NCBI RefSeq assembly: GCF_013410375.1
Contig: NZ_JACCFL010000001.1
Coordinates: 3,224,001 to 3,288,000 of the forward strand
Origin: Leifsonia shinshuensis
GTDB lineage: Bacteria > Actinomycetota > Actinomycetes > Actinomycetales > Microbacteriaceae
DNA: 64,000 bases
Direction of reading: 5' to 3'
Shown here: positions 1 to 8,958 of the stretch, piece after piece
Layout of the letters: each line of letters begins with the position of its first letter
Numbering within the stretch: position 1 is the first letter of the stretch
The notes under the pieces: model-generated
Seen by the model: the letters and a program-made list of their open reading frames with translations, nothing else
What the model was told of the DNA's origin: nothing
Database searches by the model: none
Program-made: the position numbers and the translations under genes

Positions 1-1
1 C

Positions 2-97
2 GACGCCTGGGCGGTGCTGCGGGACGCCAACCGCGCCCGCCTCGCCGCGGGAGGCGACCCGCTGCCGCCGCTGGCCAAGCGGGTCGTCCGCGACTGA
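2..97 (+). CDS. C-terminal tail of an unidentified protein (5' end outside window)
   Basis: An open frame enters from the left edge and ends at a TGA at 95-97. About 31 residues are visible, rich in Ala and Arg and ending in LAKRVVRD. Third positions are almost all G or C, as in the neighbouring genes, so it is very likely the end of a real gene. The fragment is too short to name a family. Confidence 0.5.
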   Translation, partial: DAWAVLRDANRARLAAGGDPLPPLAKRVVRD

Positions 98-164
98 GCC
101 GGTGAGCGGCCCGCCGGGAATGTGGGCGGTTCCGCCCGCCCGCCGCCACCGATACCCTCGGCTC

Positions 165-1007
165 ATGGCCTCCGTCCCGCTCACCGACGCGCAGGTGCGC
201 GAGCTGCGCGAGAAGTACGCCGCGGGCGCCAGGCAGGTGCAGCTCGCCGCCGAGTACGGCGTGCGCCAGAACACCGTGTCGAGCCTGGTCACCGGCCGGT
301 CGCGGCAGGACGCCGGCGGCCCGATCATCCCCGGCAAGGCGCGCAAGGTGACCAGCGCCGAGGTCGTCGCCATCCGGGAGGCGGTCGCGGCGGGGACGCC
401 GCGCGCGGAGGTGTCGGCGCGCTACGGGATCTCGCACCAGATGGTGTCCAACATCGCGTCCGGCCGCGCCTTCGCCGACGTCGGCGGACCGCTCACCAGC
501 ACGGCGGCGACGCGCGCCCGGCCGCTGACCGTCGAGCAGGTGGCGCAGATCCGCGCGCGGCTCGCCGGCGGGGAGGACCGCCACGCGATCGCCGAGAGCT
601 TCGGCGTCTCGCACTGGACGATCGCCTCGGTCGTGCGCGGTGCGACGACCGGGGTGGCGGAGGCGACCGGCGAGGACGACGAGGTCGTCCAGATGCGCCG
701 CCTGCACAGCGCCGGAGTGTCGCAGACGGAGATCGCCCGCCGGTTCGGCACCAGCCAGCAGCGCGTCAGCCTCATCGTGCGCGGCAGCAGCCACGCCGGG
801 CACGGCGGCCCGATCGCCGAAGCCCACCGGCGCCGGCTCGGCGACGACGAGGTCCGCGGCATCCGCGAGGCGTTCGCCGCCGGCACCTCGCTCACCGAGC
901 TCTCCGAGCGCTACGACGTGGCGCCGGCCATCCTCCGGCTCGTGGTCACCGGGCGGACGTACGCCGACCGGCCCGGACCGATCTCGGCGCCCGACCACCA
1001 CGCCTGA
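165..1007 (+). CDS. Protein made of five tandem HTH-like repeats, putative DNA-binding
   Basis: This 280-residue protein is built from five similar ~45-50 residue units at about residues 6-54, 62-110, 120-161, 171-215 and 225-273. Each has a first helix like LTxxQVxxIREx, an AAG turn, then a helix-turn-helix core such as AAEYGVRQNTVSSLVTGR, ARYGISHQMVSNIASGR or ARRFGTSQQRVSLIVRG. Four units end in a GGP(I/L) or PGPI motif. This resembles the small HTH of resolvases and homeodomain-like phage proteins, and suggests a protein that reads an extended DNA site, which is an inference. The ATG at 165 was preferred to a GTG at 102 because the first repeat starts just after it. There is no signal peptide and no enzymatic domain. 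It stands alone with 90 bp to the next gene. Confidence 0.75.
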   Translation: MASVPLTDAQVRELREKYAAGARQVQLAAEYGVRQNTVSSLVTGRSRQDAGGPIIPGKARKVTSAEVVAIREAVAAGTPRAEVSARYGISHQMVSNIASGRAFADVGGPLTSTAATRARPLTVEQVAQIRARLAGGEDRHAIAESFGVSHWTIASVVRGATTGVAEATGEDDEVVQMRRLHSAGVSQTEIARRFGTSQQRVSLIVRGSSHAGHGGPIAEAHRRRLGDDEVRGIREAFAAGTSLTELSERYDVAPAILRLVVTGRTYADRPGPISAPDHHA

Positions 1008-1097
1008 CCGGCGCGACGCGGAGAGCGCGGCCACCGCCTGCTGTGCGGCGCGTGGGAAGCGGTTGAGGTTCCGGCGATCCGGTGGGACGGTCGGGGC

Positions 1098-1313
1098 ATG
1101 GGCAAGAGGAAGAAGCTGGAGAAGAAGGCCAAGAAGGCGTACAAGCGCGCCGTGAAGGCGGTCGACGAGGCGCTGCGCAGGGCCGACAAGGTCGACGAGG
1201 CGGCGCGGGAGCGCGCCAGGAAGCAGGCCGAGCGCCTCGCCGACAGCAGGGTCGACCTGACTCCGCCGCTGCCGAAAGCGAAGCCGGAGGACCTCATGGC
1301 CGGACACGCGTAG
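1098..1313 (+). CDS. Small lysine-rich, highly charged helical protein
   Basis: A 71-residue protein whose first ~50 residues are almost entirely Lys, Arg, Glu and Ala (it starts MGKRKKLEKKAKKAYKRAVK) and would form one long charged helix or coiled coil, followed by a short Pro-containing tail. There is no membrane segment. The ATG is close to the upstream sequence AAGCGGTTGAGG but lacks a clear Shine-Dalgarno site. The function is unknown; very basic small actinobacterial proteins of this kind are sometimes nucleic-acid or ribosome associated, but nothing here proves it. Confidence 0.6.
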   Translation: MGKRKKLEKKAKKAYKRAVKAVDEALRRADKVDEAARERARKQAERLADSRVDLTPPLPKAKPEDLMAGHA

Positions 1314-1362
1314 CGCACGCCGCGCCGGCTACTCCACGGCACCGGCGACTGCGCCGCGCCGC

Positions 1363-2325
1363 CTACTCGATCGCGCCCGGACCCGCCTCACCCGCGCCAG
1401 CGGCAGCCACCGGGGCGGCCGCCGCCTTCGCGCGGCGGTAGTGCCGCAGCACCAGCCACAGCGTGACGATCCCCGCCGCCGACACGACCGCCAGCCCGAC
1501 GATGTAGAGGACCGTCGCGACCGCCTCCACCTGGTTCGCCGTGCTCTGCTGGAGCGACCCGGCCTGCAGCTCCCGCACCGCCTCCGCGTTGAACAGCACG
1601 GCGAAGAACGACGCGACGTCGGCCGCCGAATCCCACGCCGCGTGCAGCAGCGACACGCACGCGTAGGTCAGCAGGATCCACCACGACCACCGGAACCGCC
1701 GGCCGCCGCCGGCCGCACCGAAGATCACCGCGCCGAGGATCGCCGTCCACAACACATGACCGACGGGCGCGAGGATGGCGCGCACCAGCTCGGTCTGCAA
1801 CAGCGAGACCAGGTCGATGCCGCGGGCGGTGATGGCCGCGTTGAAGGCGTAGCCCGCCGACTCGAACGCCGCGAAGCCCGCGCCGATCGTCGCGCCCAGC
1901 AGCGCACCCTGCTTGGCGGTCTTCGGGACGGTCCGCCAGCCGAAGATCACCAGCAGAGCCACCTTGACGAACTCCTCGATCAGCCCGACCAGGCCGTAGA
2001 CCCAGAAGCTCTGGTGGAGGTCGGCCTCCAGCAGGGAGGCGCCGAGCACGCCGAAGATGCCGCCGACGAAGAACGCGAGGATGAGCTGCAGCGTGCTGAT
2101 CGACCCGGTCACCCGCTCGATCGCGAACAGCACGACGCAGAACGGCACCAGGAAGCTGCCCAGCAGGATGAGCGTCGGGACGAGGTTGGTGTTCCCGGTG
2201 ACCGCGGTGACGACGATCGTGATGATCCACAGCCCGAAACCGGCGAGGAGGGTCTTCCACCACCAGCCGTGGTGATGGTGCGGATGATCGCGGTCCTCGA
2301 CGCCCGGGGCTGCTGCGGTGGTCAT
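1363..2325 (-). CDS. PrsW family glutamic-type intramembrane protease
   Basis: A 320-residue polytopic membrane protein with a His-rich cytosolic N-terminus (HHHH near residue 16) and about eight hydrophobic segments. It carries the PrsW family signature: EEFVK at residues 117-121, ESAGY at 155-159, a His in a membrane segment at 189 (PVGHVLW) and another at 228 (LLHAAWD). In Bacillus, PrsW cleaves an anti-sigma factor. The substrate here is unknown and no sigma/anti-sigma pair is adjacent. The length is usual for actinobacterial members. The ATG at 2325 directly precedes the first conserved residues. It is followed after only 33 bp on the same strand order by the hydrolase gene reading in the same direction from further upstream. 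Confidence 0.85.
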   Translation of the reverse strand: MTTAAAPGVEDRDHPHHHHGWWWKTLLAGFGLWIITIVVTAVTGNTNLVPTLILLGSFLVPFCVVLFAIERVTGSISTLQLILAFFVGGIFGVLGASLLEADLHQSFWVYGLVGLIEEFVKVALLVIFGWRTVPKTAKQGALLGATIGAGFAAFESAGYAFNAAITARGIDLVSLLQTELVRAILAPVGHVLWTAILGAVIFGAAGGGRRFRWSWWILLTYACVSLLHAAWDSAADVASFFAVLFNAEAVRELQAGSLQQSTANQVEAVATVLYIVGLAVVSAAGIVTLWLVLRHYRRAKAAAAPVAAAGAGEAGPGAIE

Positions 2326-2358
2326 GCCGCCGACCGTATCAGCGGCTCGGCGGACGGC

Positions 2359-4296
2359 CTAGCCTTTCGCGTCCCGGTTGACGATCGTGAACGCGAGTTG
2401 CGCCGCCGGGCCGAAGACCGGGAGGGCGCGCGCCGCCGGCGGGAGGTCCAGGACGGCGCGGATGACGTTCGGGTCCTGCGGGTCCGGGGTGAGCGCGAGC
2501 GCGTCCGCCATCTGGCCGAGCTGGTTGATCGCACCCGGGACGGCGCTGTTCCAGCCCGTCCACGCGCCGAACCGGCCGTCGGCGGAGCGGCCGATGTCGA
2601 CGATGAGCACGTCCTGCCAGTCGCCGACCTGCTCCAGGTTGCTGGAGAAGTCGAAGACGCCGTTCCGGGTGATGACCTGGTAGACGCGCAGCGTCAGGGC
2701 GTAGCGGGAGAGGTCCTGGCTGAGCCGCGCGTAGTCGCTCGCAGCACCGCCGGCTGGAGCCGCGCCCGCATCGGCGCCCGCACCCGCGGCGAGGTCGTCC
2801 GCGACCGCCGAGACCGCCTGCGCCGCGACCGCCGGGATCGTCGGGTCGAGCGGGTTCTCCAGCGGGACGTCCACCGGGGCCGCCTGCTCGTGCTCGCCGC
2901 CGACGGAGTCCACGAACCGGTGCCACCAGCCCTCGCGGGCGGGAGCGGGCGCGGAGGCGGGAGCGGACGCAGCGGTTGGCGCCGCCACCGCGGGTGAAGG
3001 CGCATCCCCCACCCCCGGAGTCACCTGCGTCGGCGGGAGGTCGGCGGGCGGTTCCTTGGAGAACAGGAACGTCCCCACCAGCGGGATCGGCGCGTCCACC
3101 GAGTCCTCGCCCGGCGAGCCCGGCGCGTGCTGCGCGATCTCGGAGTTCAGCTGCACCGGGTTGTAGTGCACCGCCTTCTGCTCCGTGATGAGCACCGACA
3201 GCCCGCGGATCGCGAGCTGGAGGTCGGCCTGCCAGGCGACGTCCGGTTGCGCGGCCACGACCGACGCCGGCGGCAGGTTGCTCAGCTCCACCTGAACGGA
3301 CCAGTGCCCGAACAGGAAGCGCGACAGGTTCTGGTAGCCCTCCTCGGAGTTGACCTCGCCGTACGGCCCCGAGTGCGACTTGTAGACGAACGCCCGGTGC
3401 GCGCCCTTCACGTAGGCGTTCTCGATGAGCACCAGCCCGTCGCTGCGCGGCCCGACGCCGAGCTTCGCCAGGGTGAAGTCGTTCTGGTCGGTGCCGATGA
3501 TGCAGAACACGTCGTCCACGTCGAACACCGAGGGCGGGATGACGCGCGGGTCCCACGCCACCCCGATCGGCCTGTCGCCGAATTTCTTGCCCGGCGTCAG
3601 GTAGCCGTACATCTTCGGCGGCGAGAAGATGTCCGAACCGGCAGGGCCGAACGTCTCCATGAGCCAGTTGAGCAGGGCGCCGGTGAACACGATCCCGCCG
3701 TGCGGCGTCGCGTAGGTGCAGAACTTGGCGACGAGCTCCTTCGCCGGGATGCGGCCGTCCTCCTCGCACACCTTCTGCATCATGCAGCGCGCGACCAGGC
3801 CGCCCATCGAGTGGGCGACCAGGAACACCTTCGGAGCGCCGGTCTTCTCGCGCACCATCAGCACGAGGTCGTAGAGCTCGCGCGCCGCCTGCTCGATGTC
3901 GAAGCCCTGCGCCTGGGCGTGCTCGCGGACCAGGTCCTCCGTCCAGGTGATCGCCCGGTCGAAGAGGTTGCCCGAGCGCGGCGCCGGAGCGGCGTAGGTG
4001 GTGGCGGCCTCGTCGTAGAAGCGGTGGATCCAGATGGACTTCTGCGGCAGCGAGCCGTCGGCGGCCGTCGCCAGCAGCTCCTTCTGGCTGCCGCGCACCA
4101 GCACCTGGTAGGCGCGCTCCCCCAGCAGCCGCAGCAGCGGCCCCTCGAACTGGTAGAACATCGGGTCGCCGTCGCCGTTGACCCGGGTGTGGGTGGCGCC
4201 CTCATTGAAGCCGTAGAAGGGATCGTTGACCGTGGAGTCGATCTGGCTGGTCGGGCCGGCATACCCGCGGCAGTAGACGATCGGCAGCTCTTGCAC
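2359..4296 (-). CDS. Large alpha/beta hydrolase with C-terminal extension
   Basis: This protein of about 645 residues opens with MQELPIVYCRGYAG and contains the nucleophile elbow VAHSMGG (Ser163) of alpha/beta hydrolases. Nearby features (IHRFYDEA, CTYATPHGG) match lipase/PGAP1-like enzymes that hydrolyse esters. No signal peptide is evident, so a cytosolic role is likely. Residues ~410-640 form an Ala/Pro-rich linker followed by a second, unrecognised domain that ends just before the TAG at 2359. The GTG at 4296 was chosen because conserved sequence begins immediately; the same frame stays open upstream as far as 5382, but that part lies antisense to the dehydrogenase gene and reads as arginine-rich shadow. 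The exact substrate is not predictable. Confidence 0.75.
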   Translation of the reverse strand: MQELPIVYCRGYAGPTSQIDSTVNDPFYGFNEGATHTRVNGDGDPMFYQFEGPLLRLLGERAYQVLVRGSQKELLATAADGSLPQKSIWIHRFYDEAATTYAAPAPRSGNLFDRAITWTEDLVREHAQAQGFDIEQAARELYDLVLMVREKTGAPKVFLVAHSMGGLVARCMMQKVCEEDGRIPAKELVAKFCTYATPHGGIVFTGALLNWLMETFGPAGSDIFSPPKMYGYLTPGKKFGDRPIGVAWDPRVIPPSVFDVDDVFCIIGTDQNDFTLAKLGVGPRSDGLVLIENAYVKGAHRAFVYKSHSGPYGEVNSEEGYQNLSRFLFGHWSVQVELSNLPPASVVAAQPDVAWQADLQLAIRGLSVLITEQKAVHYNPVQLNSEIAQHAPGSPGEDSVDAPIPLVGTFLFSKEPPADLPPTQVTPGVGDAPSPAVAAPTAASAPASAPAPAREGWWHRFVDSVGGEHEQAAPVDVPLENPLDPTIPAVAAQAVSAVADDLAAGAGADAGAAPAGGAASDYARLSQDLSRYALTLRVYQVITRNGVFDFSSNLEQVGDWQDVLIVDIGRSADGRFGAWTGWNSAVPGAINQLGQMADALALTPDPQDPNVIRAVLDLPPAARALPVFGPAAQLAFTIVNRDAKG

Positions 4297-4362
4297 GGGG
4301 ACAGCGTCCCGCCGATCGTGAGGAAGTGTCAAGACCGCGCGGTCTACCGTCGGCCGGACGCA

Positions 4363-4394
4363 GACGGCCGGCCGCCCGAAGGCGACCGGCCGTC
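4363..4394. terminator. Hairpin downstream of the dehydrogenase gene
   Basis: A perfect 9-bp inverted repeat (GACGGCCGG at 4363-4371 and its complement at 4386-4394) with a 14-nt loop sits just after the minus-strand dehydrogenase stop at 4410. It lies between two co-directional genes, so it probably ends the long operon before the alpha/beta hydrolase gene. There is no U-tract, which is common in actinobacteria. Confidence 0.5.
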
Positions 4395-4409
4395 CTGACA
4401 GCGAGAGGA

Positions 4410-5777
4410 TCAGCCGCCGATGCGGATGAGCTTCTTGTTCACGAACTCGTCGGCGCCGAAGCGGCCGAGCTCGCGGCCCGAGCCGGAGCGCTTCACGCCG
4501 CCGAAGGGCAGCTCCGCGCCGTCGGCGAGCACGACGTTCACGAAGACCATGCCGGCCTCGATCTGGTCGGCGACCCGGAGGGCCTGCTCCTCGTCGGTCG
4601 TGTAGAGGTAGGAGCCGAGCCCGAACGGGGTGTCGTTCGCGATGCGCACGGCGTCCGCCTCGTCCTTCGCGCGGAACACCTGCGCGACGGGTCCGAAGAA
4701 CTCCTCCTTGGAGGCCGGGTTGTCCGGGGTCACGTCGGTCAGCACCGTCGTCTCGAAGAACGCGCCGTTGCGGCCGCCGCCGCGCACCAGGGTCGCGCCG
4801 TTGGCGACGGCGCGCTTGACCTGCTCGTCCAGGCCCTCCGCCGCCTTCAGCGACGAGAGCGGGCCGAGAGCCGAGGACGCGCTGGTCGGGTCGGTGGCCT
4901 CCACCTCGGCGAGCTTGGCGGTGAACTTCTCCAGGAACGAGTCGTACAGCTCGTCCGCGACCACGAAGCGCTTGGCCGCGTTGCAGGACTGGCCGCTGTT
5001 GTCGAGGCGGGCGTCGACGGCGTTCTGCACGGTGGCGTCCAGGTCGTCGGTCGAGAGCAGGATGAACGGGTCGGACCCGCCCAGCTCCAGCACGACCTTC
5101 TTGAGGTTGCGGCCGGCGATCTCGGCGACCGCGGCGCCCGCGCGCTCCGAGCCGGTCAGCGAGACGCCCTGCACGCGCGGGTCGGCGATGACCTTCTCGA
5201 TCTGGTCGTGCGAGGCGTAGATGTTGACGTACGCGCCCTCCGGGAAGCCCGCGTCCAGGAAGATCCGCTCGATCGCGGCGGCCGACTCCGGGCACTGCTC
5301 GGCGTGCTTGAGCAGGATGGTGTTGCCGATGATCAGGTTCGGGCCGGCGAAGCGGGCGACCTGGTAGTACGGGAAGTTCCACGGCATGACACCGAGCAGC
5401 ACGCCCAGCGCCGAGCGGCGGACGACCGCCGAGCCGGTGCCGTCGAGCAGCTGGATCGGCTCGTCCTTCAGGAACTCCGACGCGTTGTCGGCGTAGTACT
5501 CGTAGATCGCCCCGGCGAAGTCGACCTCGCCGAGCGCCTGCTCCACCGGCTTGCCCATCTCGCGCACGATGATGTCGGCCAGCTCCTGCCGGCGCTCCAC
5601 GTGCAGCTCCCCGACGCGGCGCACCAGGGCCGCGCGCTCCTCCACCGTGGTCGTCTTCGACCAGGTGCGGTACGCGTTGTCGGCCGACGCGATCGCGGCC
5701 TCGAGGCCGGCGTCGGTGATGGTGTCGAAGGTCTTGACCGTCTCGCCCGTGGCGGGATTGGTCACGGCGTAGCTCAT
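4410..5777 (-). CDS. NAD(P)-dependent aldehyde dehydrogenase, succinate-semialdehyde type
   Basis: A 455-residue aldehyde dehydrogenase with the full catalytic set: PWNFPYYQ in the cofactor domain at ~132, general base Glu231 in LELGGSDPF and nucleophile Cys265 in SGQSCNAAKRF. The GGSDPF and QSCNAAKR contexts are those of short GabD/succinate-semialdehyde dehydrogenases, which oxidise semialdehydes to acids. The start has a strong AAGGAG seven bases upstream. It is the last gene of the minus-strand operon that includes an FAD oxidase, so it probably oxidises the aldehyde formed when the oxidase deaminates an amine. That coupling is inferred from position. Spacing to the oxidase is 95 bp. Confidence 0.85.
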   Translation of the reverse strand: MSYAVTNPATGETVKTFDTITDAGLEAAIASADNAYRTWSKTTTVEERAALVRRVGELHVERRQELADIIVREMGKPVEQALGEVDFAGAIYEYYADNASEFLKDEPIQLLDGTGSAVVRRSALGVLLGVMPWNFPYYQVARFAGPNLIIGNTILLKHAEQCPESAAAIERIFLDAGFPEGAYVNIYASHDQIEKVIADPRVQGVSLTGSERAGAAVAEIAGRNLKKVVLELGGSDPFILLSTDDLDATVQNAVDARLDNSGQSCNAAKRFVVADELYDSFLEKFTAKLAEVEATDPTSASSALGPLSSLKAAEGLDEQVKRAVANGATLVRGGGRNGAFFETTVLTDVTPDNPASKEEFFGPVAQVFRAKDEADAVRIANDTPFGLGSYLYTTDEEQALRVADQIEAGMVFVNVVLADGAELPFGGVKRSGSGRELGRFGADEFVNKKLIRIGG

Positions 5778-5872
5778 GTTGCTCCTTATTCCTACAGTGA
5801 CGGGGTCGTGGCCCTGGGTGATCGGGGCAGAAAGCCCTCAGGAAGACACTACGGGTCCGGTGTCGGCTCGCG

Positions 5873-7294
5873 CTACGAGTCGAAGCCGAGCCCGACCGCG
5901 TCGAGGGTCTTCTGGAGGACGTTGCGGCGTCCTTCGTTGTGGTCGGCCCGGTTCAGCGCCCACCGGCTCAGGTTGATCCCGGTGCTGGCCAGCGGCTCCG
6001 GCGGGAACGGGGTCGGCTTGCTGCGCACCATCCGCAGCTCGGTCAGCTCGGTCGGCGTGCCGCCCAGGAGGTCGAGCAGCACGCGCGCGGCGAACCGGGT
6101 GCTGCCGACGCCGAGCCCGGTGAAGCCGCTCGCGTAGGCGACCCGGCCCTTGCGCGCGGTGCCGTAGAACGCGCAGAACCGGCTGCAGGTGTCGATCGCG
6201 CCGGCCCAGCGGTGCGTCGCCCGGATCCCTTCCAGCTGCGGGAAGGTCGTCAGCAGGTGCCCGGCCAGCCGCTCGAAGGTCGCGCGGCGCTCCTCGTAGC
6301 CCGGCTCCACTCGGCGGCCGTAGTGGTAGACGGCGTCGTAGCCGCCGAACAGCAGCCGGTTGTCCTTCGAGAGCCGGTAGTAGTGGAACTGGTTGGCCAT
6401 GTCGCTGAGGCCCTGGCGGTTGCTCCAGCCGATGTCCGCCAGCTGGGCGTCGCTCAGCGGCTCGGTCATCAGCACGTAGTCGTAGACCGGGACGGTCATC
6501 AGCCGGTTGCGCTTCAGCAGCGACGGGAACACGTTGGTCGCCAGCACGACGCGGTCGGCCGTCACGACCGTGCCGTTGACCGGCAGGCGCACCGGGCCGG
6601 AGCCGTCGGTCAGCACGCCGCCCACCGGCGAGCCCTCGTAGAACTCGACGCCGAGCGCCTCGCACGCGTCCGCGAGCCCGCGGGCCAGCTTGGCCGGGTG
6701 CACGAGGGCGGCGTCGCGGCGGTTCCAGACGCCGGCGAGGTAGGTCGGCGAGTCCACCTCGGCGCGCACGGCCTCGGCGTCGAGGAACGCGCCGTCGCCG
6801 TCGGCCGCCGCCTCCTCCGCCCAGGCCACCTGGTGCGGCTCGACCGCGACGTTCAGCAGCCCGGTGCGCTCGAAGTCGGCGTCCACGTGCAGCTCGGTGA
6901 GCGTGGTCTCGATGGCGTCGAGGTTCTCCCGGCCGAGCTGCTGGAGGCGGTCGAACTCCTTCGGGAACCGGCCGCGGCCGTTGACCTCGCCGTGCGTGAG
7001 GCTGGCCTCGCAGAAGCCGCCGTTGCGCCCGGAGGCCGCCCAGCCGATCCGCTCGGCCTCCAGCAGCACCACCCGCCGCCCGGGGTGCTCCCGCTTGGCG
7101 AGCAGCGCGGCCCAGAGGCCGAGGTAGCCGCCGCCCACGACCGCGAGGTCGGCGCGGAGCGGCTCCTCGACGGCGGGGCGCCGGGCGCTCGGGGCGTCGG
7201 CGATCCAGAACGAGCCGTGCTCGCTGCCCTCCAGGAGGTGTGCGATGGCGGAGGCGGAGGGGGCGTGCCGTTCGAAGACGGTCGTGTGGGGCAT
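5873..7294 (-). CDS. FAD-dependent amine/amino-acid oxidoreductase (DAO family)
   Basis: A 473-residue flavoprotein of the D-amino-acid oxidase superfamily. The dinucleotide-binding site is at about residue 48 (VVGGGYLGLWAALLAK), followed by an acidic strand end LLEAE and the flavin-contacting ASGRNGGF motif. The C-terminal region contains GFTGLGVGSTRFAARVL, typical of DAO enzymes such as gamma-glutamylputrescine oxidase (PuuB) and related glycine/amine oxidases. It would oxidise a C-N bond, producing aldehyde, ammonia and peroxide. It lies between an ABC importer and an aldehyde dehydrogenase, which fits an imported amine or amino-acid derivative. The precise substrate cannot be read from sequence. 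Confidence 0.8.
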   Translation of the reverse strand: MPHTTVFERHAPSASAIAHLLEGSEHGSFWIADAPSARRPAVEEPLRADLAVVGGGYLGLWAALLAKREHPGRRVVLLEAERIGWAASGRNGGFCEASLTHGEVNGRGRFPKEFDRLQQLGRENLDAIETTLTELHVDADFERTGLLNVAVEPHQVAWAEEAAADGDGAFLDAEAVRAEVDSPTYLAGVWNRRDAALVHPAKLARGLADACEALGVEFYEGSPVGGVLTDGSGPVRLPVNGTVVTADRVVLATNVFPSLLKRNRLMTVPVYDYVLMTEPLSDAQLADIGWSNRQGLSDMANQFHYYRLSKDNRLLFGGYDAVYHYGRRVEPGYEERRATFERLAGHLLTTFPQLEGIRATHRWAGAIDTCSRFCAFYGTARKGRVAYASGFTGLGVGSTRFAARVLLDLLGGTPTELTELRMVRSKPTPFPPEPLASTGINLSRWALNRADHNEGRRNVLQKTLDAVGLGFDS

Positions 7295-7335
7295 GGAGCT
7301 CCTGTCGAAGGGATGGATAGAGAAGGTGCGGCCGC

Positions 7336-8958
7336 TCAGGCGACCGGGTCGGGCTCCGCCCGCGGCACCGAGTCGAGCAGCAGGCGGGTGTACTCGTGAT
7401 GCGGGTCGGAGAGCAGGTCGACGGTCGCGCCGGCCTCGACGATCTCGCCCGAGCGCATCACCACCGTCCGCTCGCAGACCGTGCGTACGACGCCCAGGTT
7501 GTGGCTGATGAACAGCACGGTCAGCCCGCGTTCGCGCCGGAGGTCGGCGACCAGGTCGAGCACCTGCGCCTGCACCGAGACGTCGAGGGCGCTGGTGGCC
7601 TCGTCCATGACGAGCAGCGCCGGCTCGATCGCGAGCGCCCGGGCGATCGCGACGCGCTGCCGCTGGCCGCCGGACAGCGTGCGCGGCAGCGCCTGGGCGT
7701 GCGCCTCCACGAGGCCGACCTGGCCGAGGAGTTCGAGCACCTGCGCGCGGGCGCCCGCCGTGCCGAGGCCCGGGTGGTGCAGGCGCAGCGCGTCCTCGAC
7801 CGCACGGCCCGCGGTCATCCGCGGGTCGAGCGAGAGGTACGGGTCCTGGAACACCATCTGCACCCGGCGCGCGTGCTGCAGCCGGTCGGCGCGTGTGCGC
7901 GGCCGCCCGGCCTGGGCGACGCCGTCGATCTCGACCGTCCCGGAGTCGGACTGCTCGAGGCCGACGATCATCCGGGCCAGCGTCGACTTGCCCGACCCGG
8001 ACTCCCCCACGACGCCCAGCGCCTCGCCGGCCGGGATCGCGATGGAGGCTCCCGTCACGGCGCGCACGGGACCGCGGCCGCGCACCTGGTAGGTCTTCGC
8101 CAGGTCGTGCACGTCGAGCACGGGCGCCCGGCCGTCCGCCGCGCGCTCGCGCGGCTCGTCCCCGGTCACCTCGATGGTGGGCGTCGCCGCGACCAGCCGC
8201 TGCGTGTACGGGTTCACCGGCTGGTGGAGCACGCGGGAGGCCGTGCCCTGCTCGACGACCTTCCCCTCGCGCATCACGTAGACGCGGTCGCAGAAGGCGG
8301 CGGCGAGGGTCAGGTCGTGGGTGATGAACAGCATCCCCATCGCTCTCCGGTCGCGCTGCTCGGCGAGGACGTCGAGGATCTGCGCCTGCGTCGTCACGTC
8401 CAGTGCCGTGGTCGGCTCGTCGCAGACCAGCAGCTTCGGCGAGCCGGCGAGGGCGCCGGCGATCATCACGCGCTGCAGCATCCCGCCGGAGAACTCGTGC
8501 GGGTACTGCCGCAGGTGCTGCTCGGGATGCGGCAGGTGCACCGCCTCCAGCAGCTCGACGGCGCGGGCCCGGGCCTCGGCGGCCGGGCGTCCCTCACCGA
8601 GCCGCAGGGCTTCGGTGAGGTGGTCGCCGATCGTGCGCATCGGGTTGATCCCGGCGCGCGGGTCCTGGAAGACCATCGCGGCGGTCGTGAGGCGCAGCCT
8701 CCGCAGCTCCGGGCGGCTCGCGGTCAGCACGTCCGTGCCGTCGAGCCGCACCGAGCCGGTGGTCTCCGCCCGCTCGGGCAGGAGGCCGAGCACGGTGCGC
8801 GAGGTGAGGGATTTGCCGGAGCCCGACTCCCCCACCAGCCCGACGGTTTCCCCGTGGGCGACCGCGAGGTCGATACCGTCGAGCAGCCGCCGGCCCGTCG
8901 CGCCCTTCGCGGCGGGTGGCAGGTCGAGGGTCAGCCCGGAGATCTCGAGCAGGGTCAT
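7336..8958 (-). CDS. Dual ATP-binding subunit of a dipeptide/oligopeptide-type ABC importer
   Basis: A fused protein of 540 residues with two complete ABC ATPase domains, equivalent to DppD joined to DppF. Each half has a Walker A (GESGSGKSLTS in the first, GESGSGKSTLA in the second), a signature (FSGGMLQRV and LSGGQRQRV) and a Walker B (LLVCDEPTTALD and LLVMDEATSALD). The ATG at 8958 overlaps the upstream permease stop by four bases and has an AAGGAA site. Frame continues open upstream but only antisense-like residues are encoded there. It energises the importer made by the next three upstream genes. Confidence 0.9.
   Translation of the reverse strand: MTLLEISGLTLDLPPAAKGATGRRLLDGIDLAVAHGETVGLVGESGSGKSLTSRTVLGLLPERAETTGSVRLDGTDVLTASRPELRRLRLTTAAMVFQDPRAGINPMRTIGDHLTEALRLGEGRPAAEARARAVELLEAVHLPHPEQHLRQYPHEFSGGMLQRVMIAGALAGSPKLLVCDEPTTALDVTTQAQILDVLAEQRDRRAMGMLFITHDLTLAAAFCDRVYVMREGKVVEQGTASRVLHQPVNPYTQRLVAATPTIEVTGDEPRERAADGRAPVLDVHDLAKTYQVRGRGPVRAVTGASIAIPAGEALGVVGESGSGKSTLARMIVGLEQSDSGTVEIDGVAQAGRPRTRADRLQHARRVQMVFQDPYLSLDPRMTAGRAVEDALRLHHPGLGTAGARAQVLELLGQVGLVEAHAQALPRTLSGGQRQRVAIARALAIEPALLVMDEATSALDVSVQAQVLDLVADLRRERGLTVLFISHNLGVVRTVCERTVVMRSGEIVEAGATVDLLSDPHHEYTRLLLDSVPRAEPDPVA

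Noticed and set aside
4297..5382. Long open frame extending the alpha/beta hydrolase upstream
   Set aside because: It is antisense to the aldehyde dehydrogenase and encodes Arg/Pro-rich shadow sequence; the conserved hydrolase begins at 4296.
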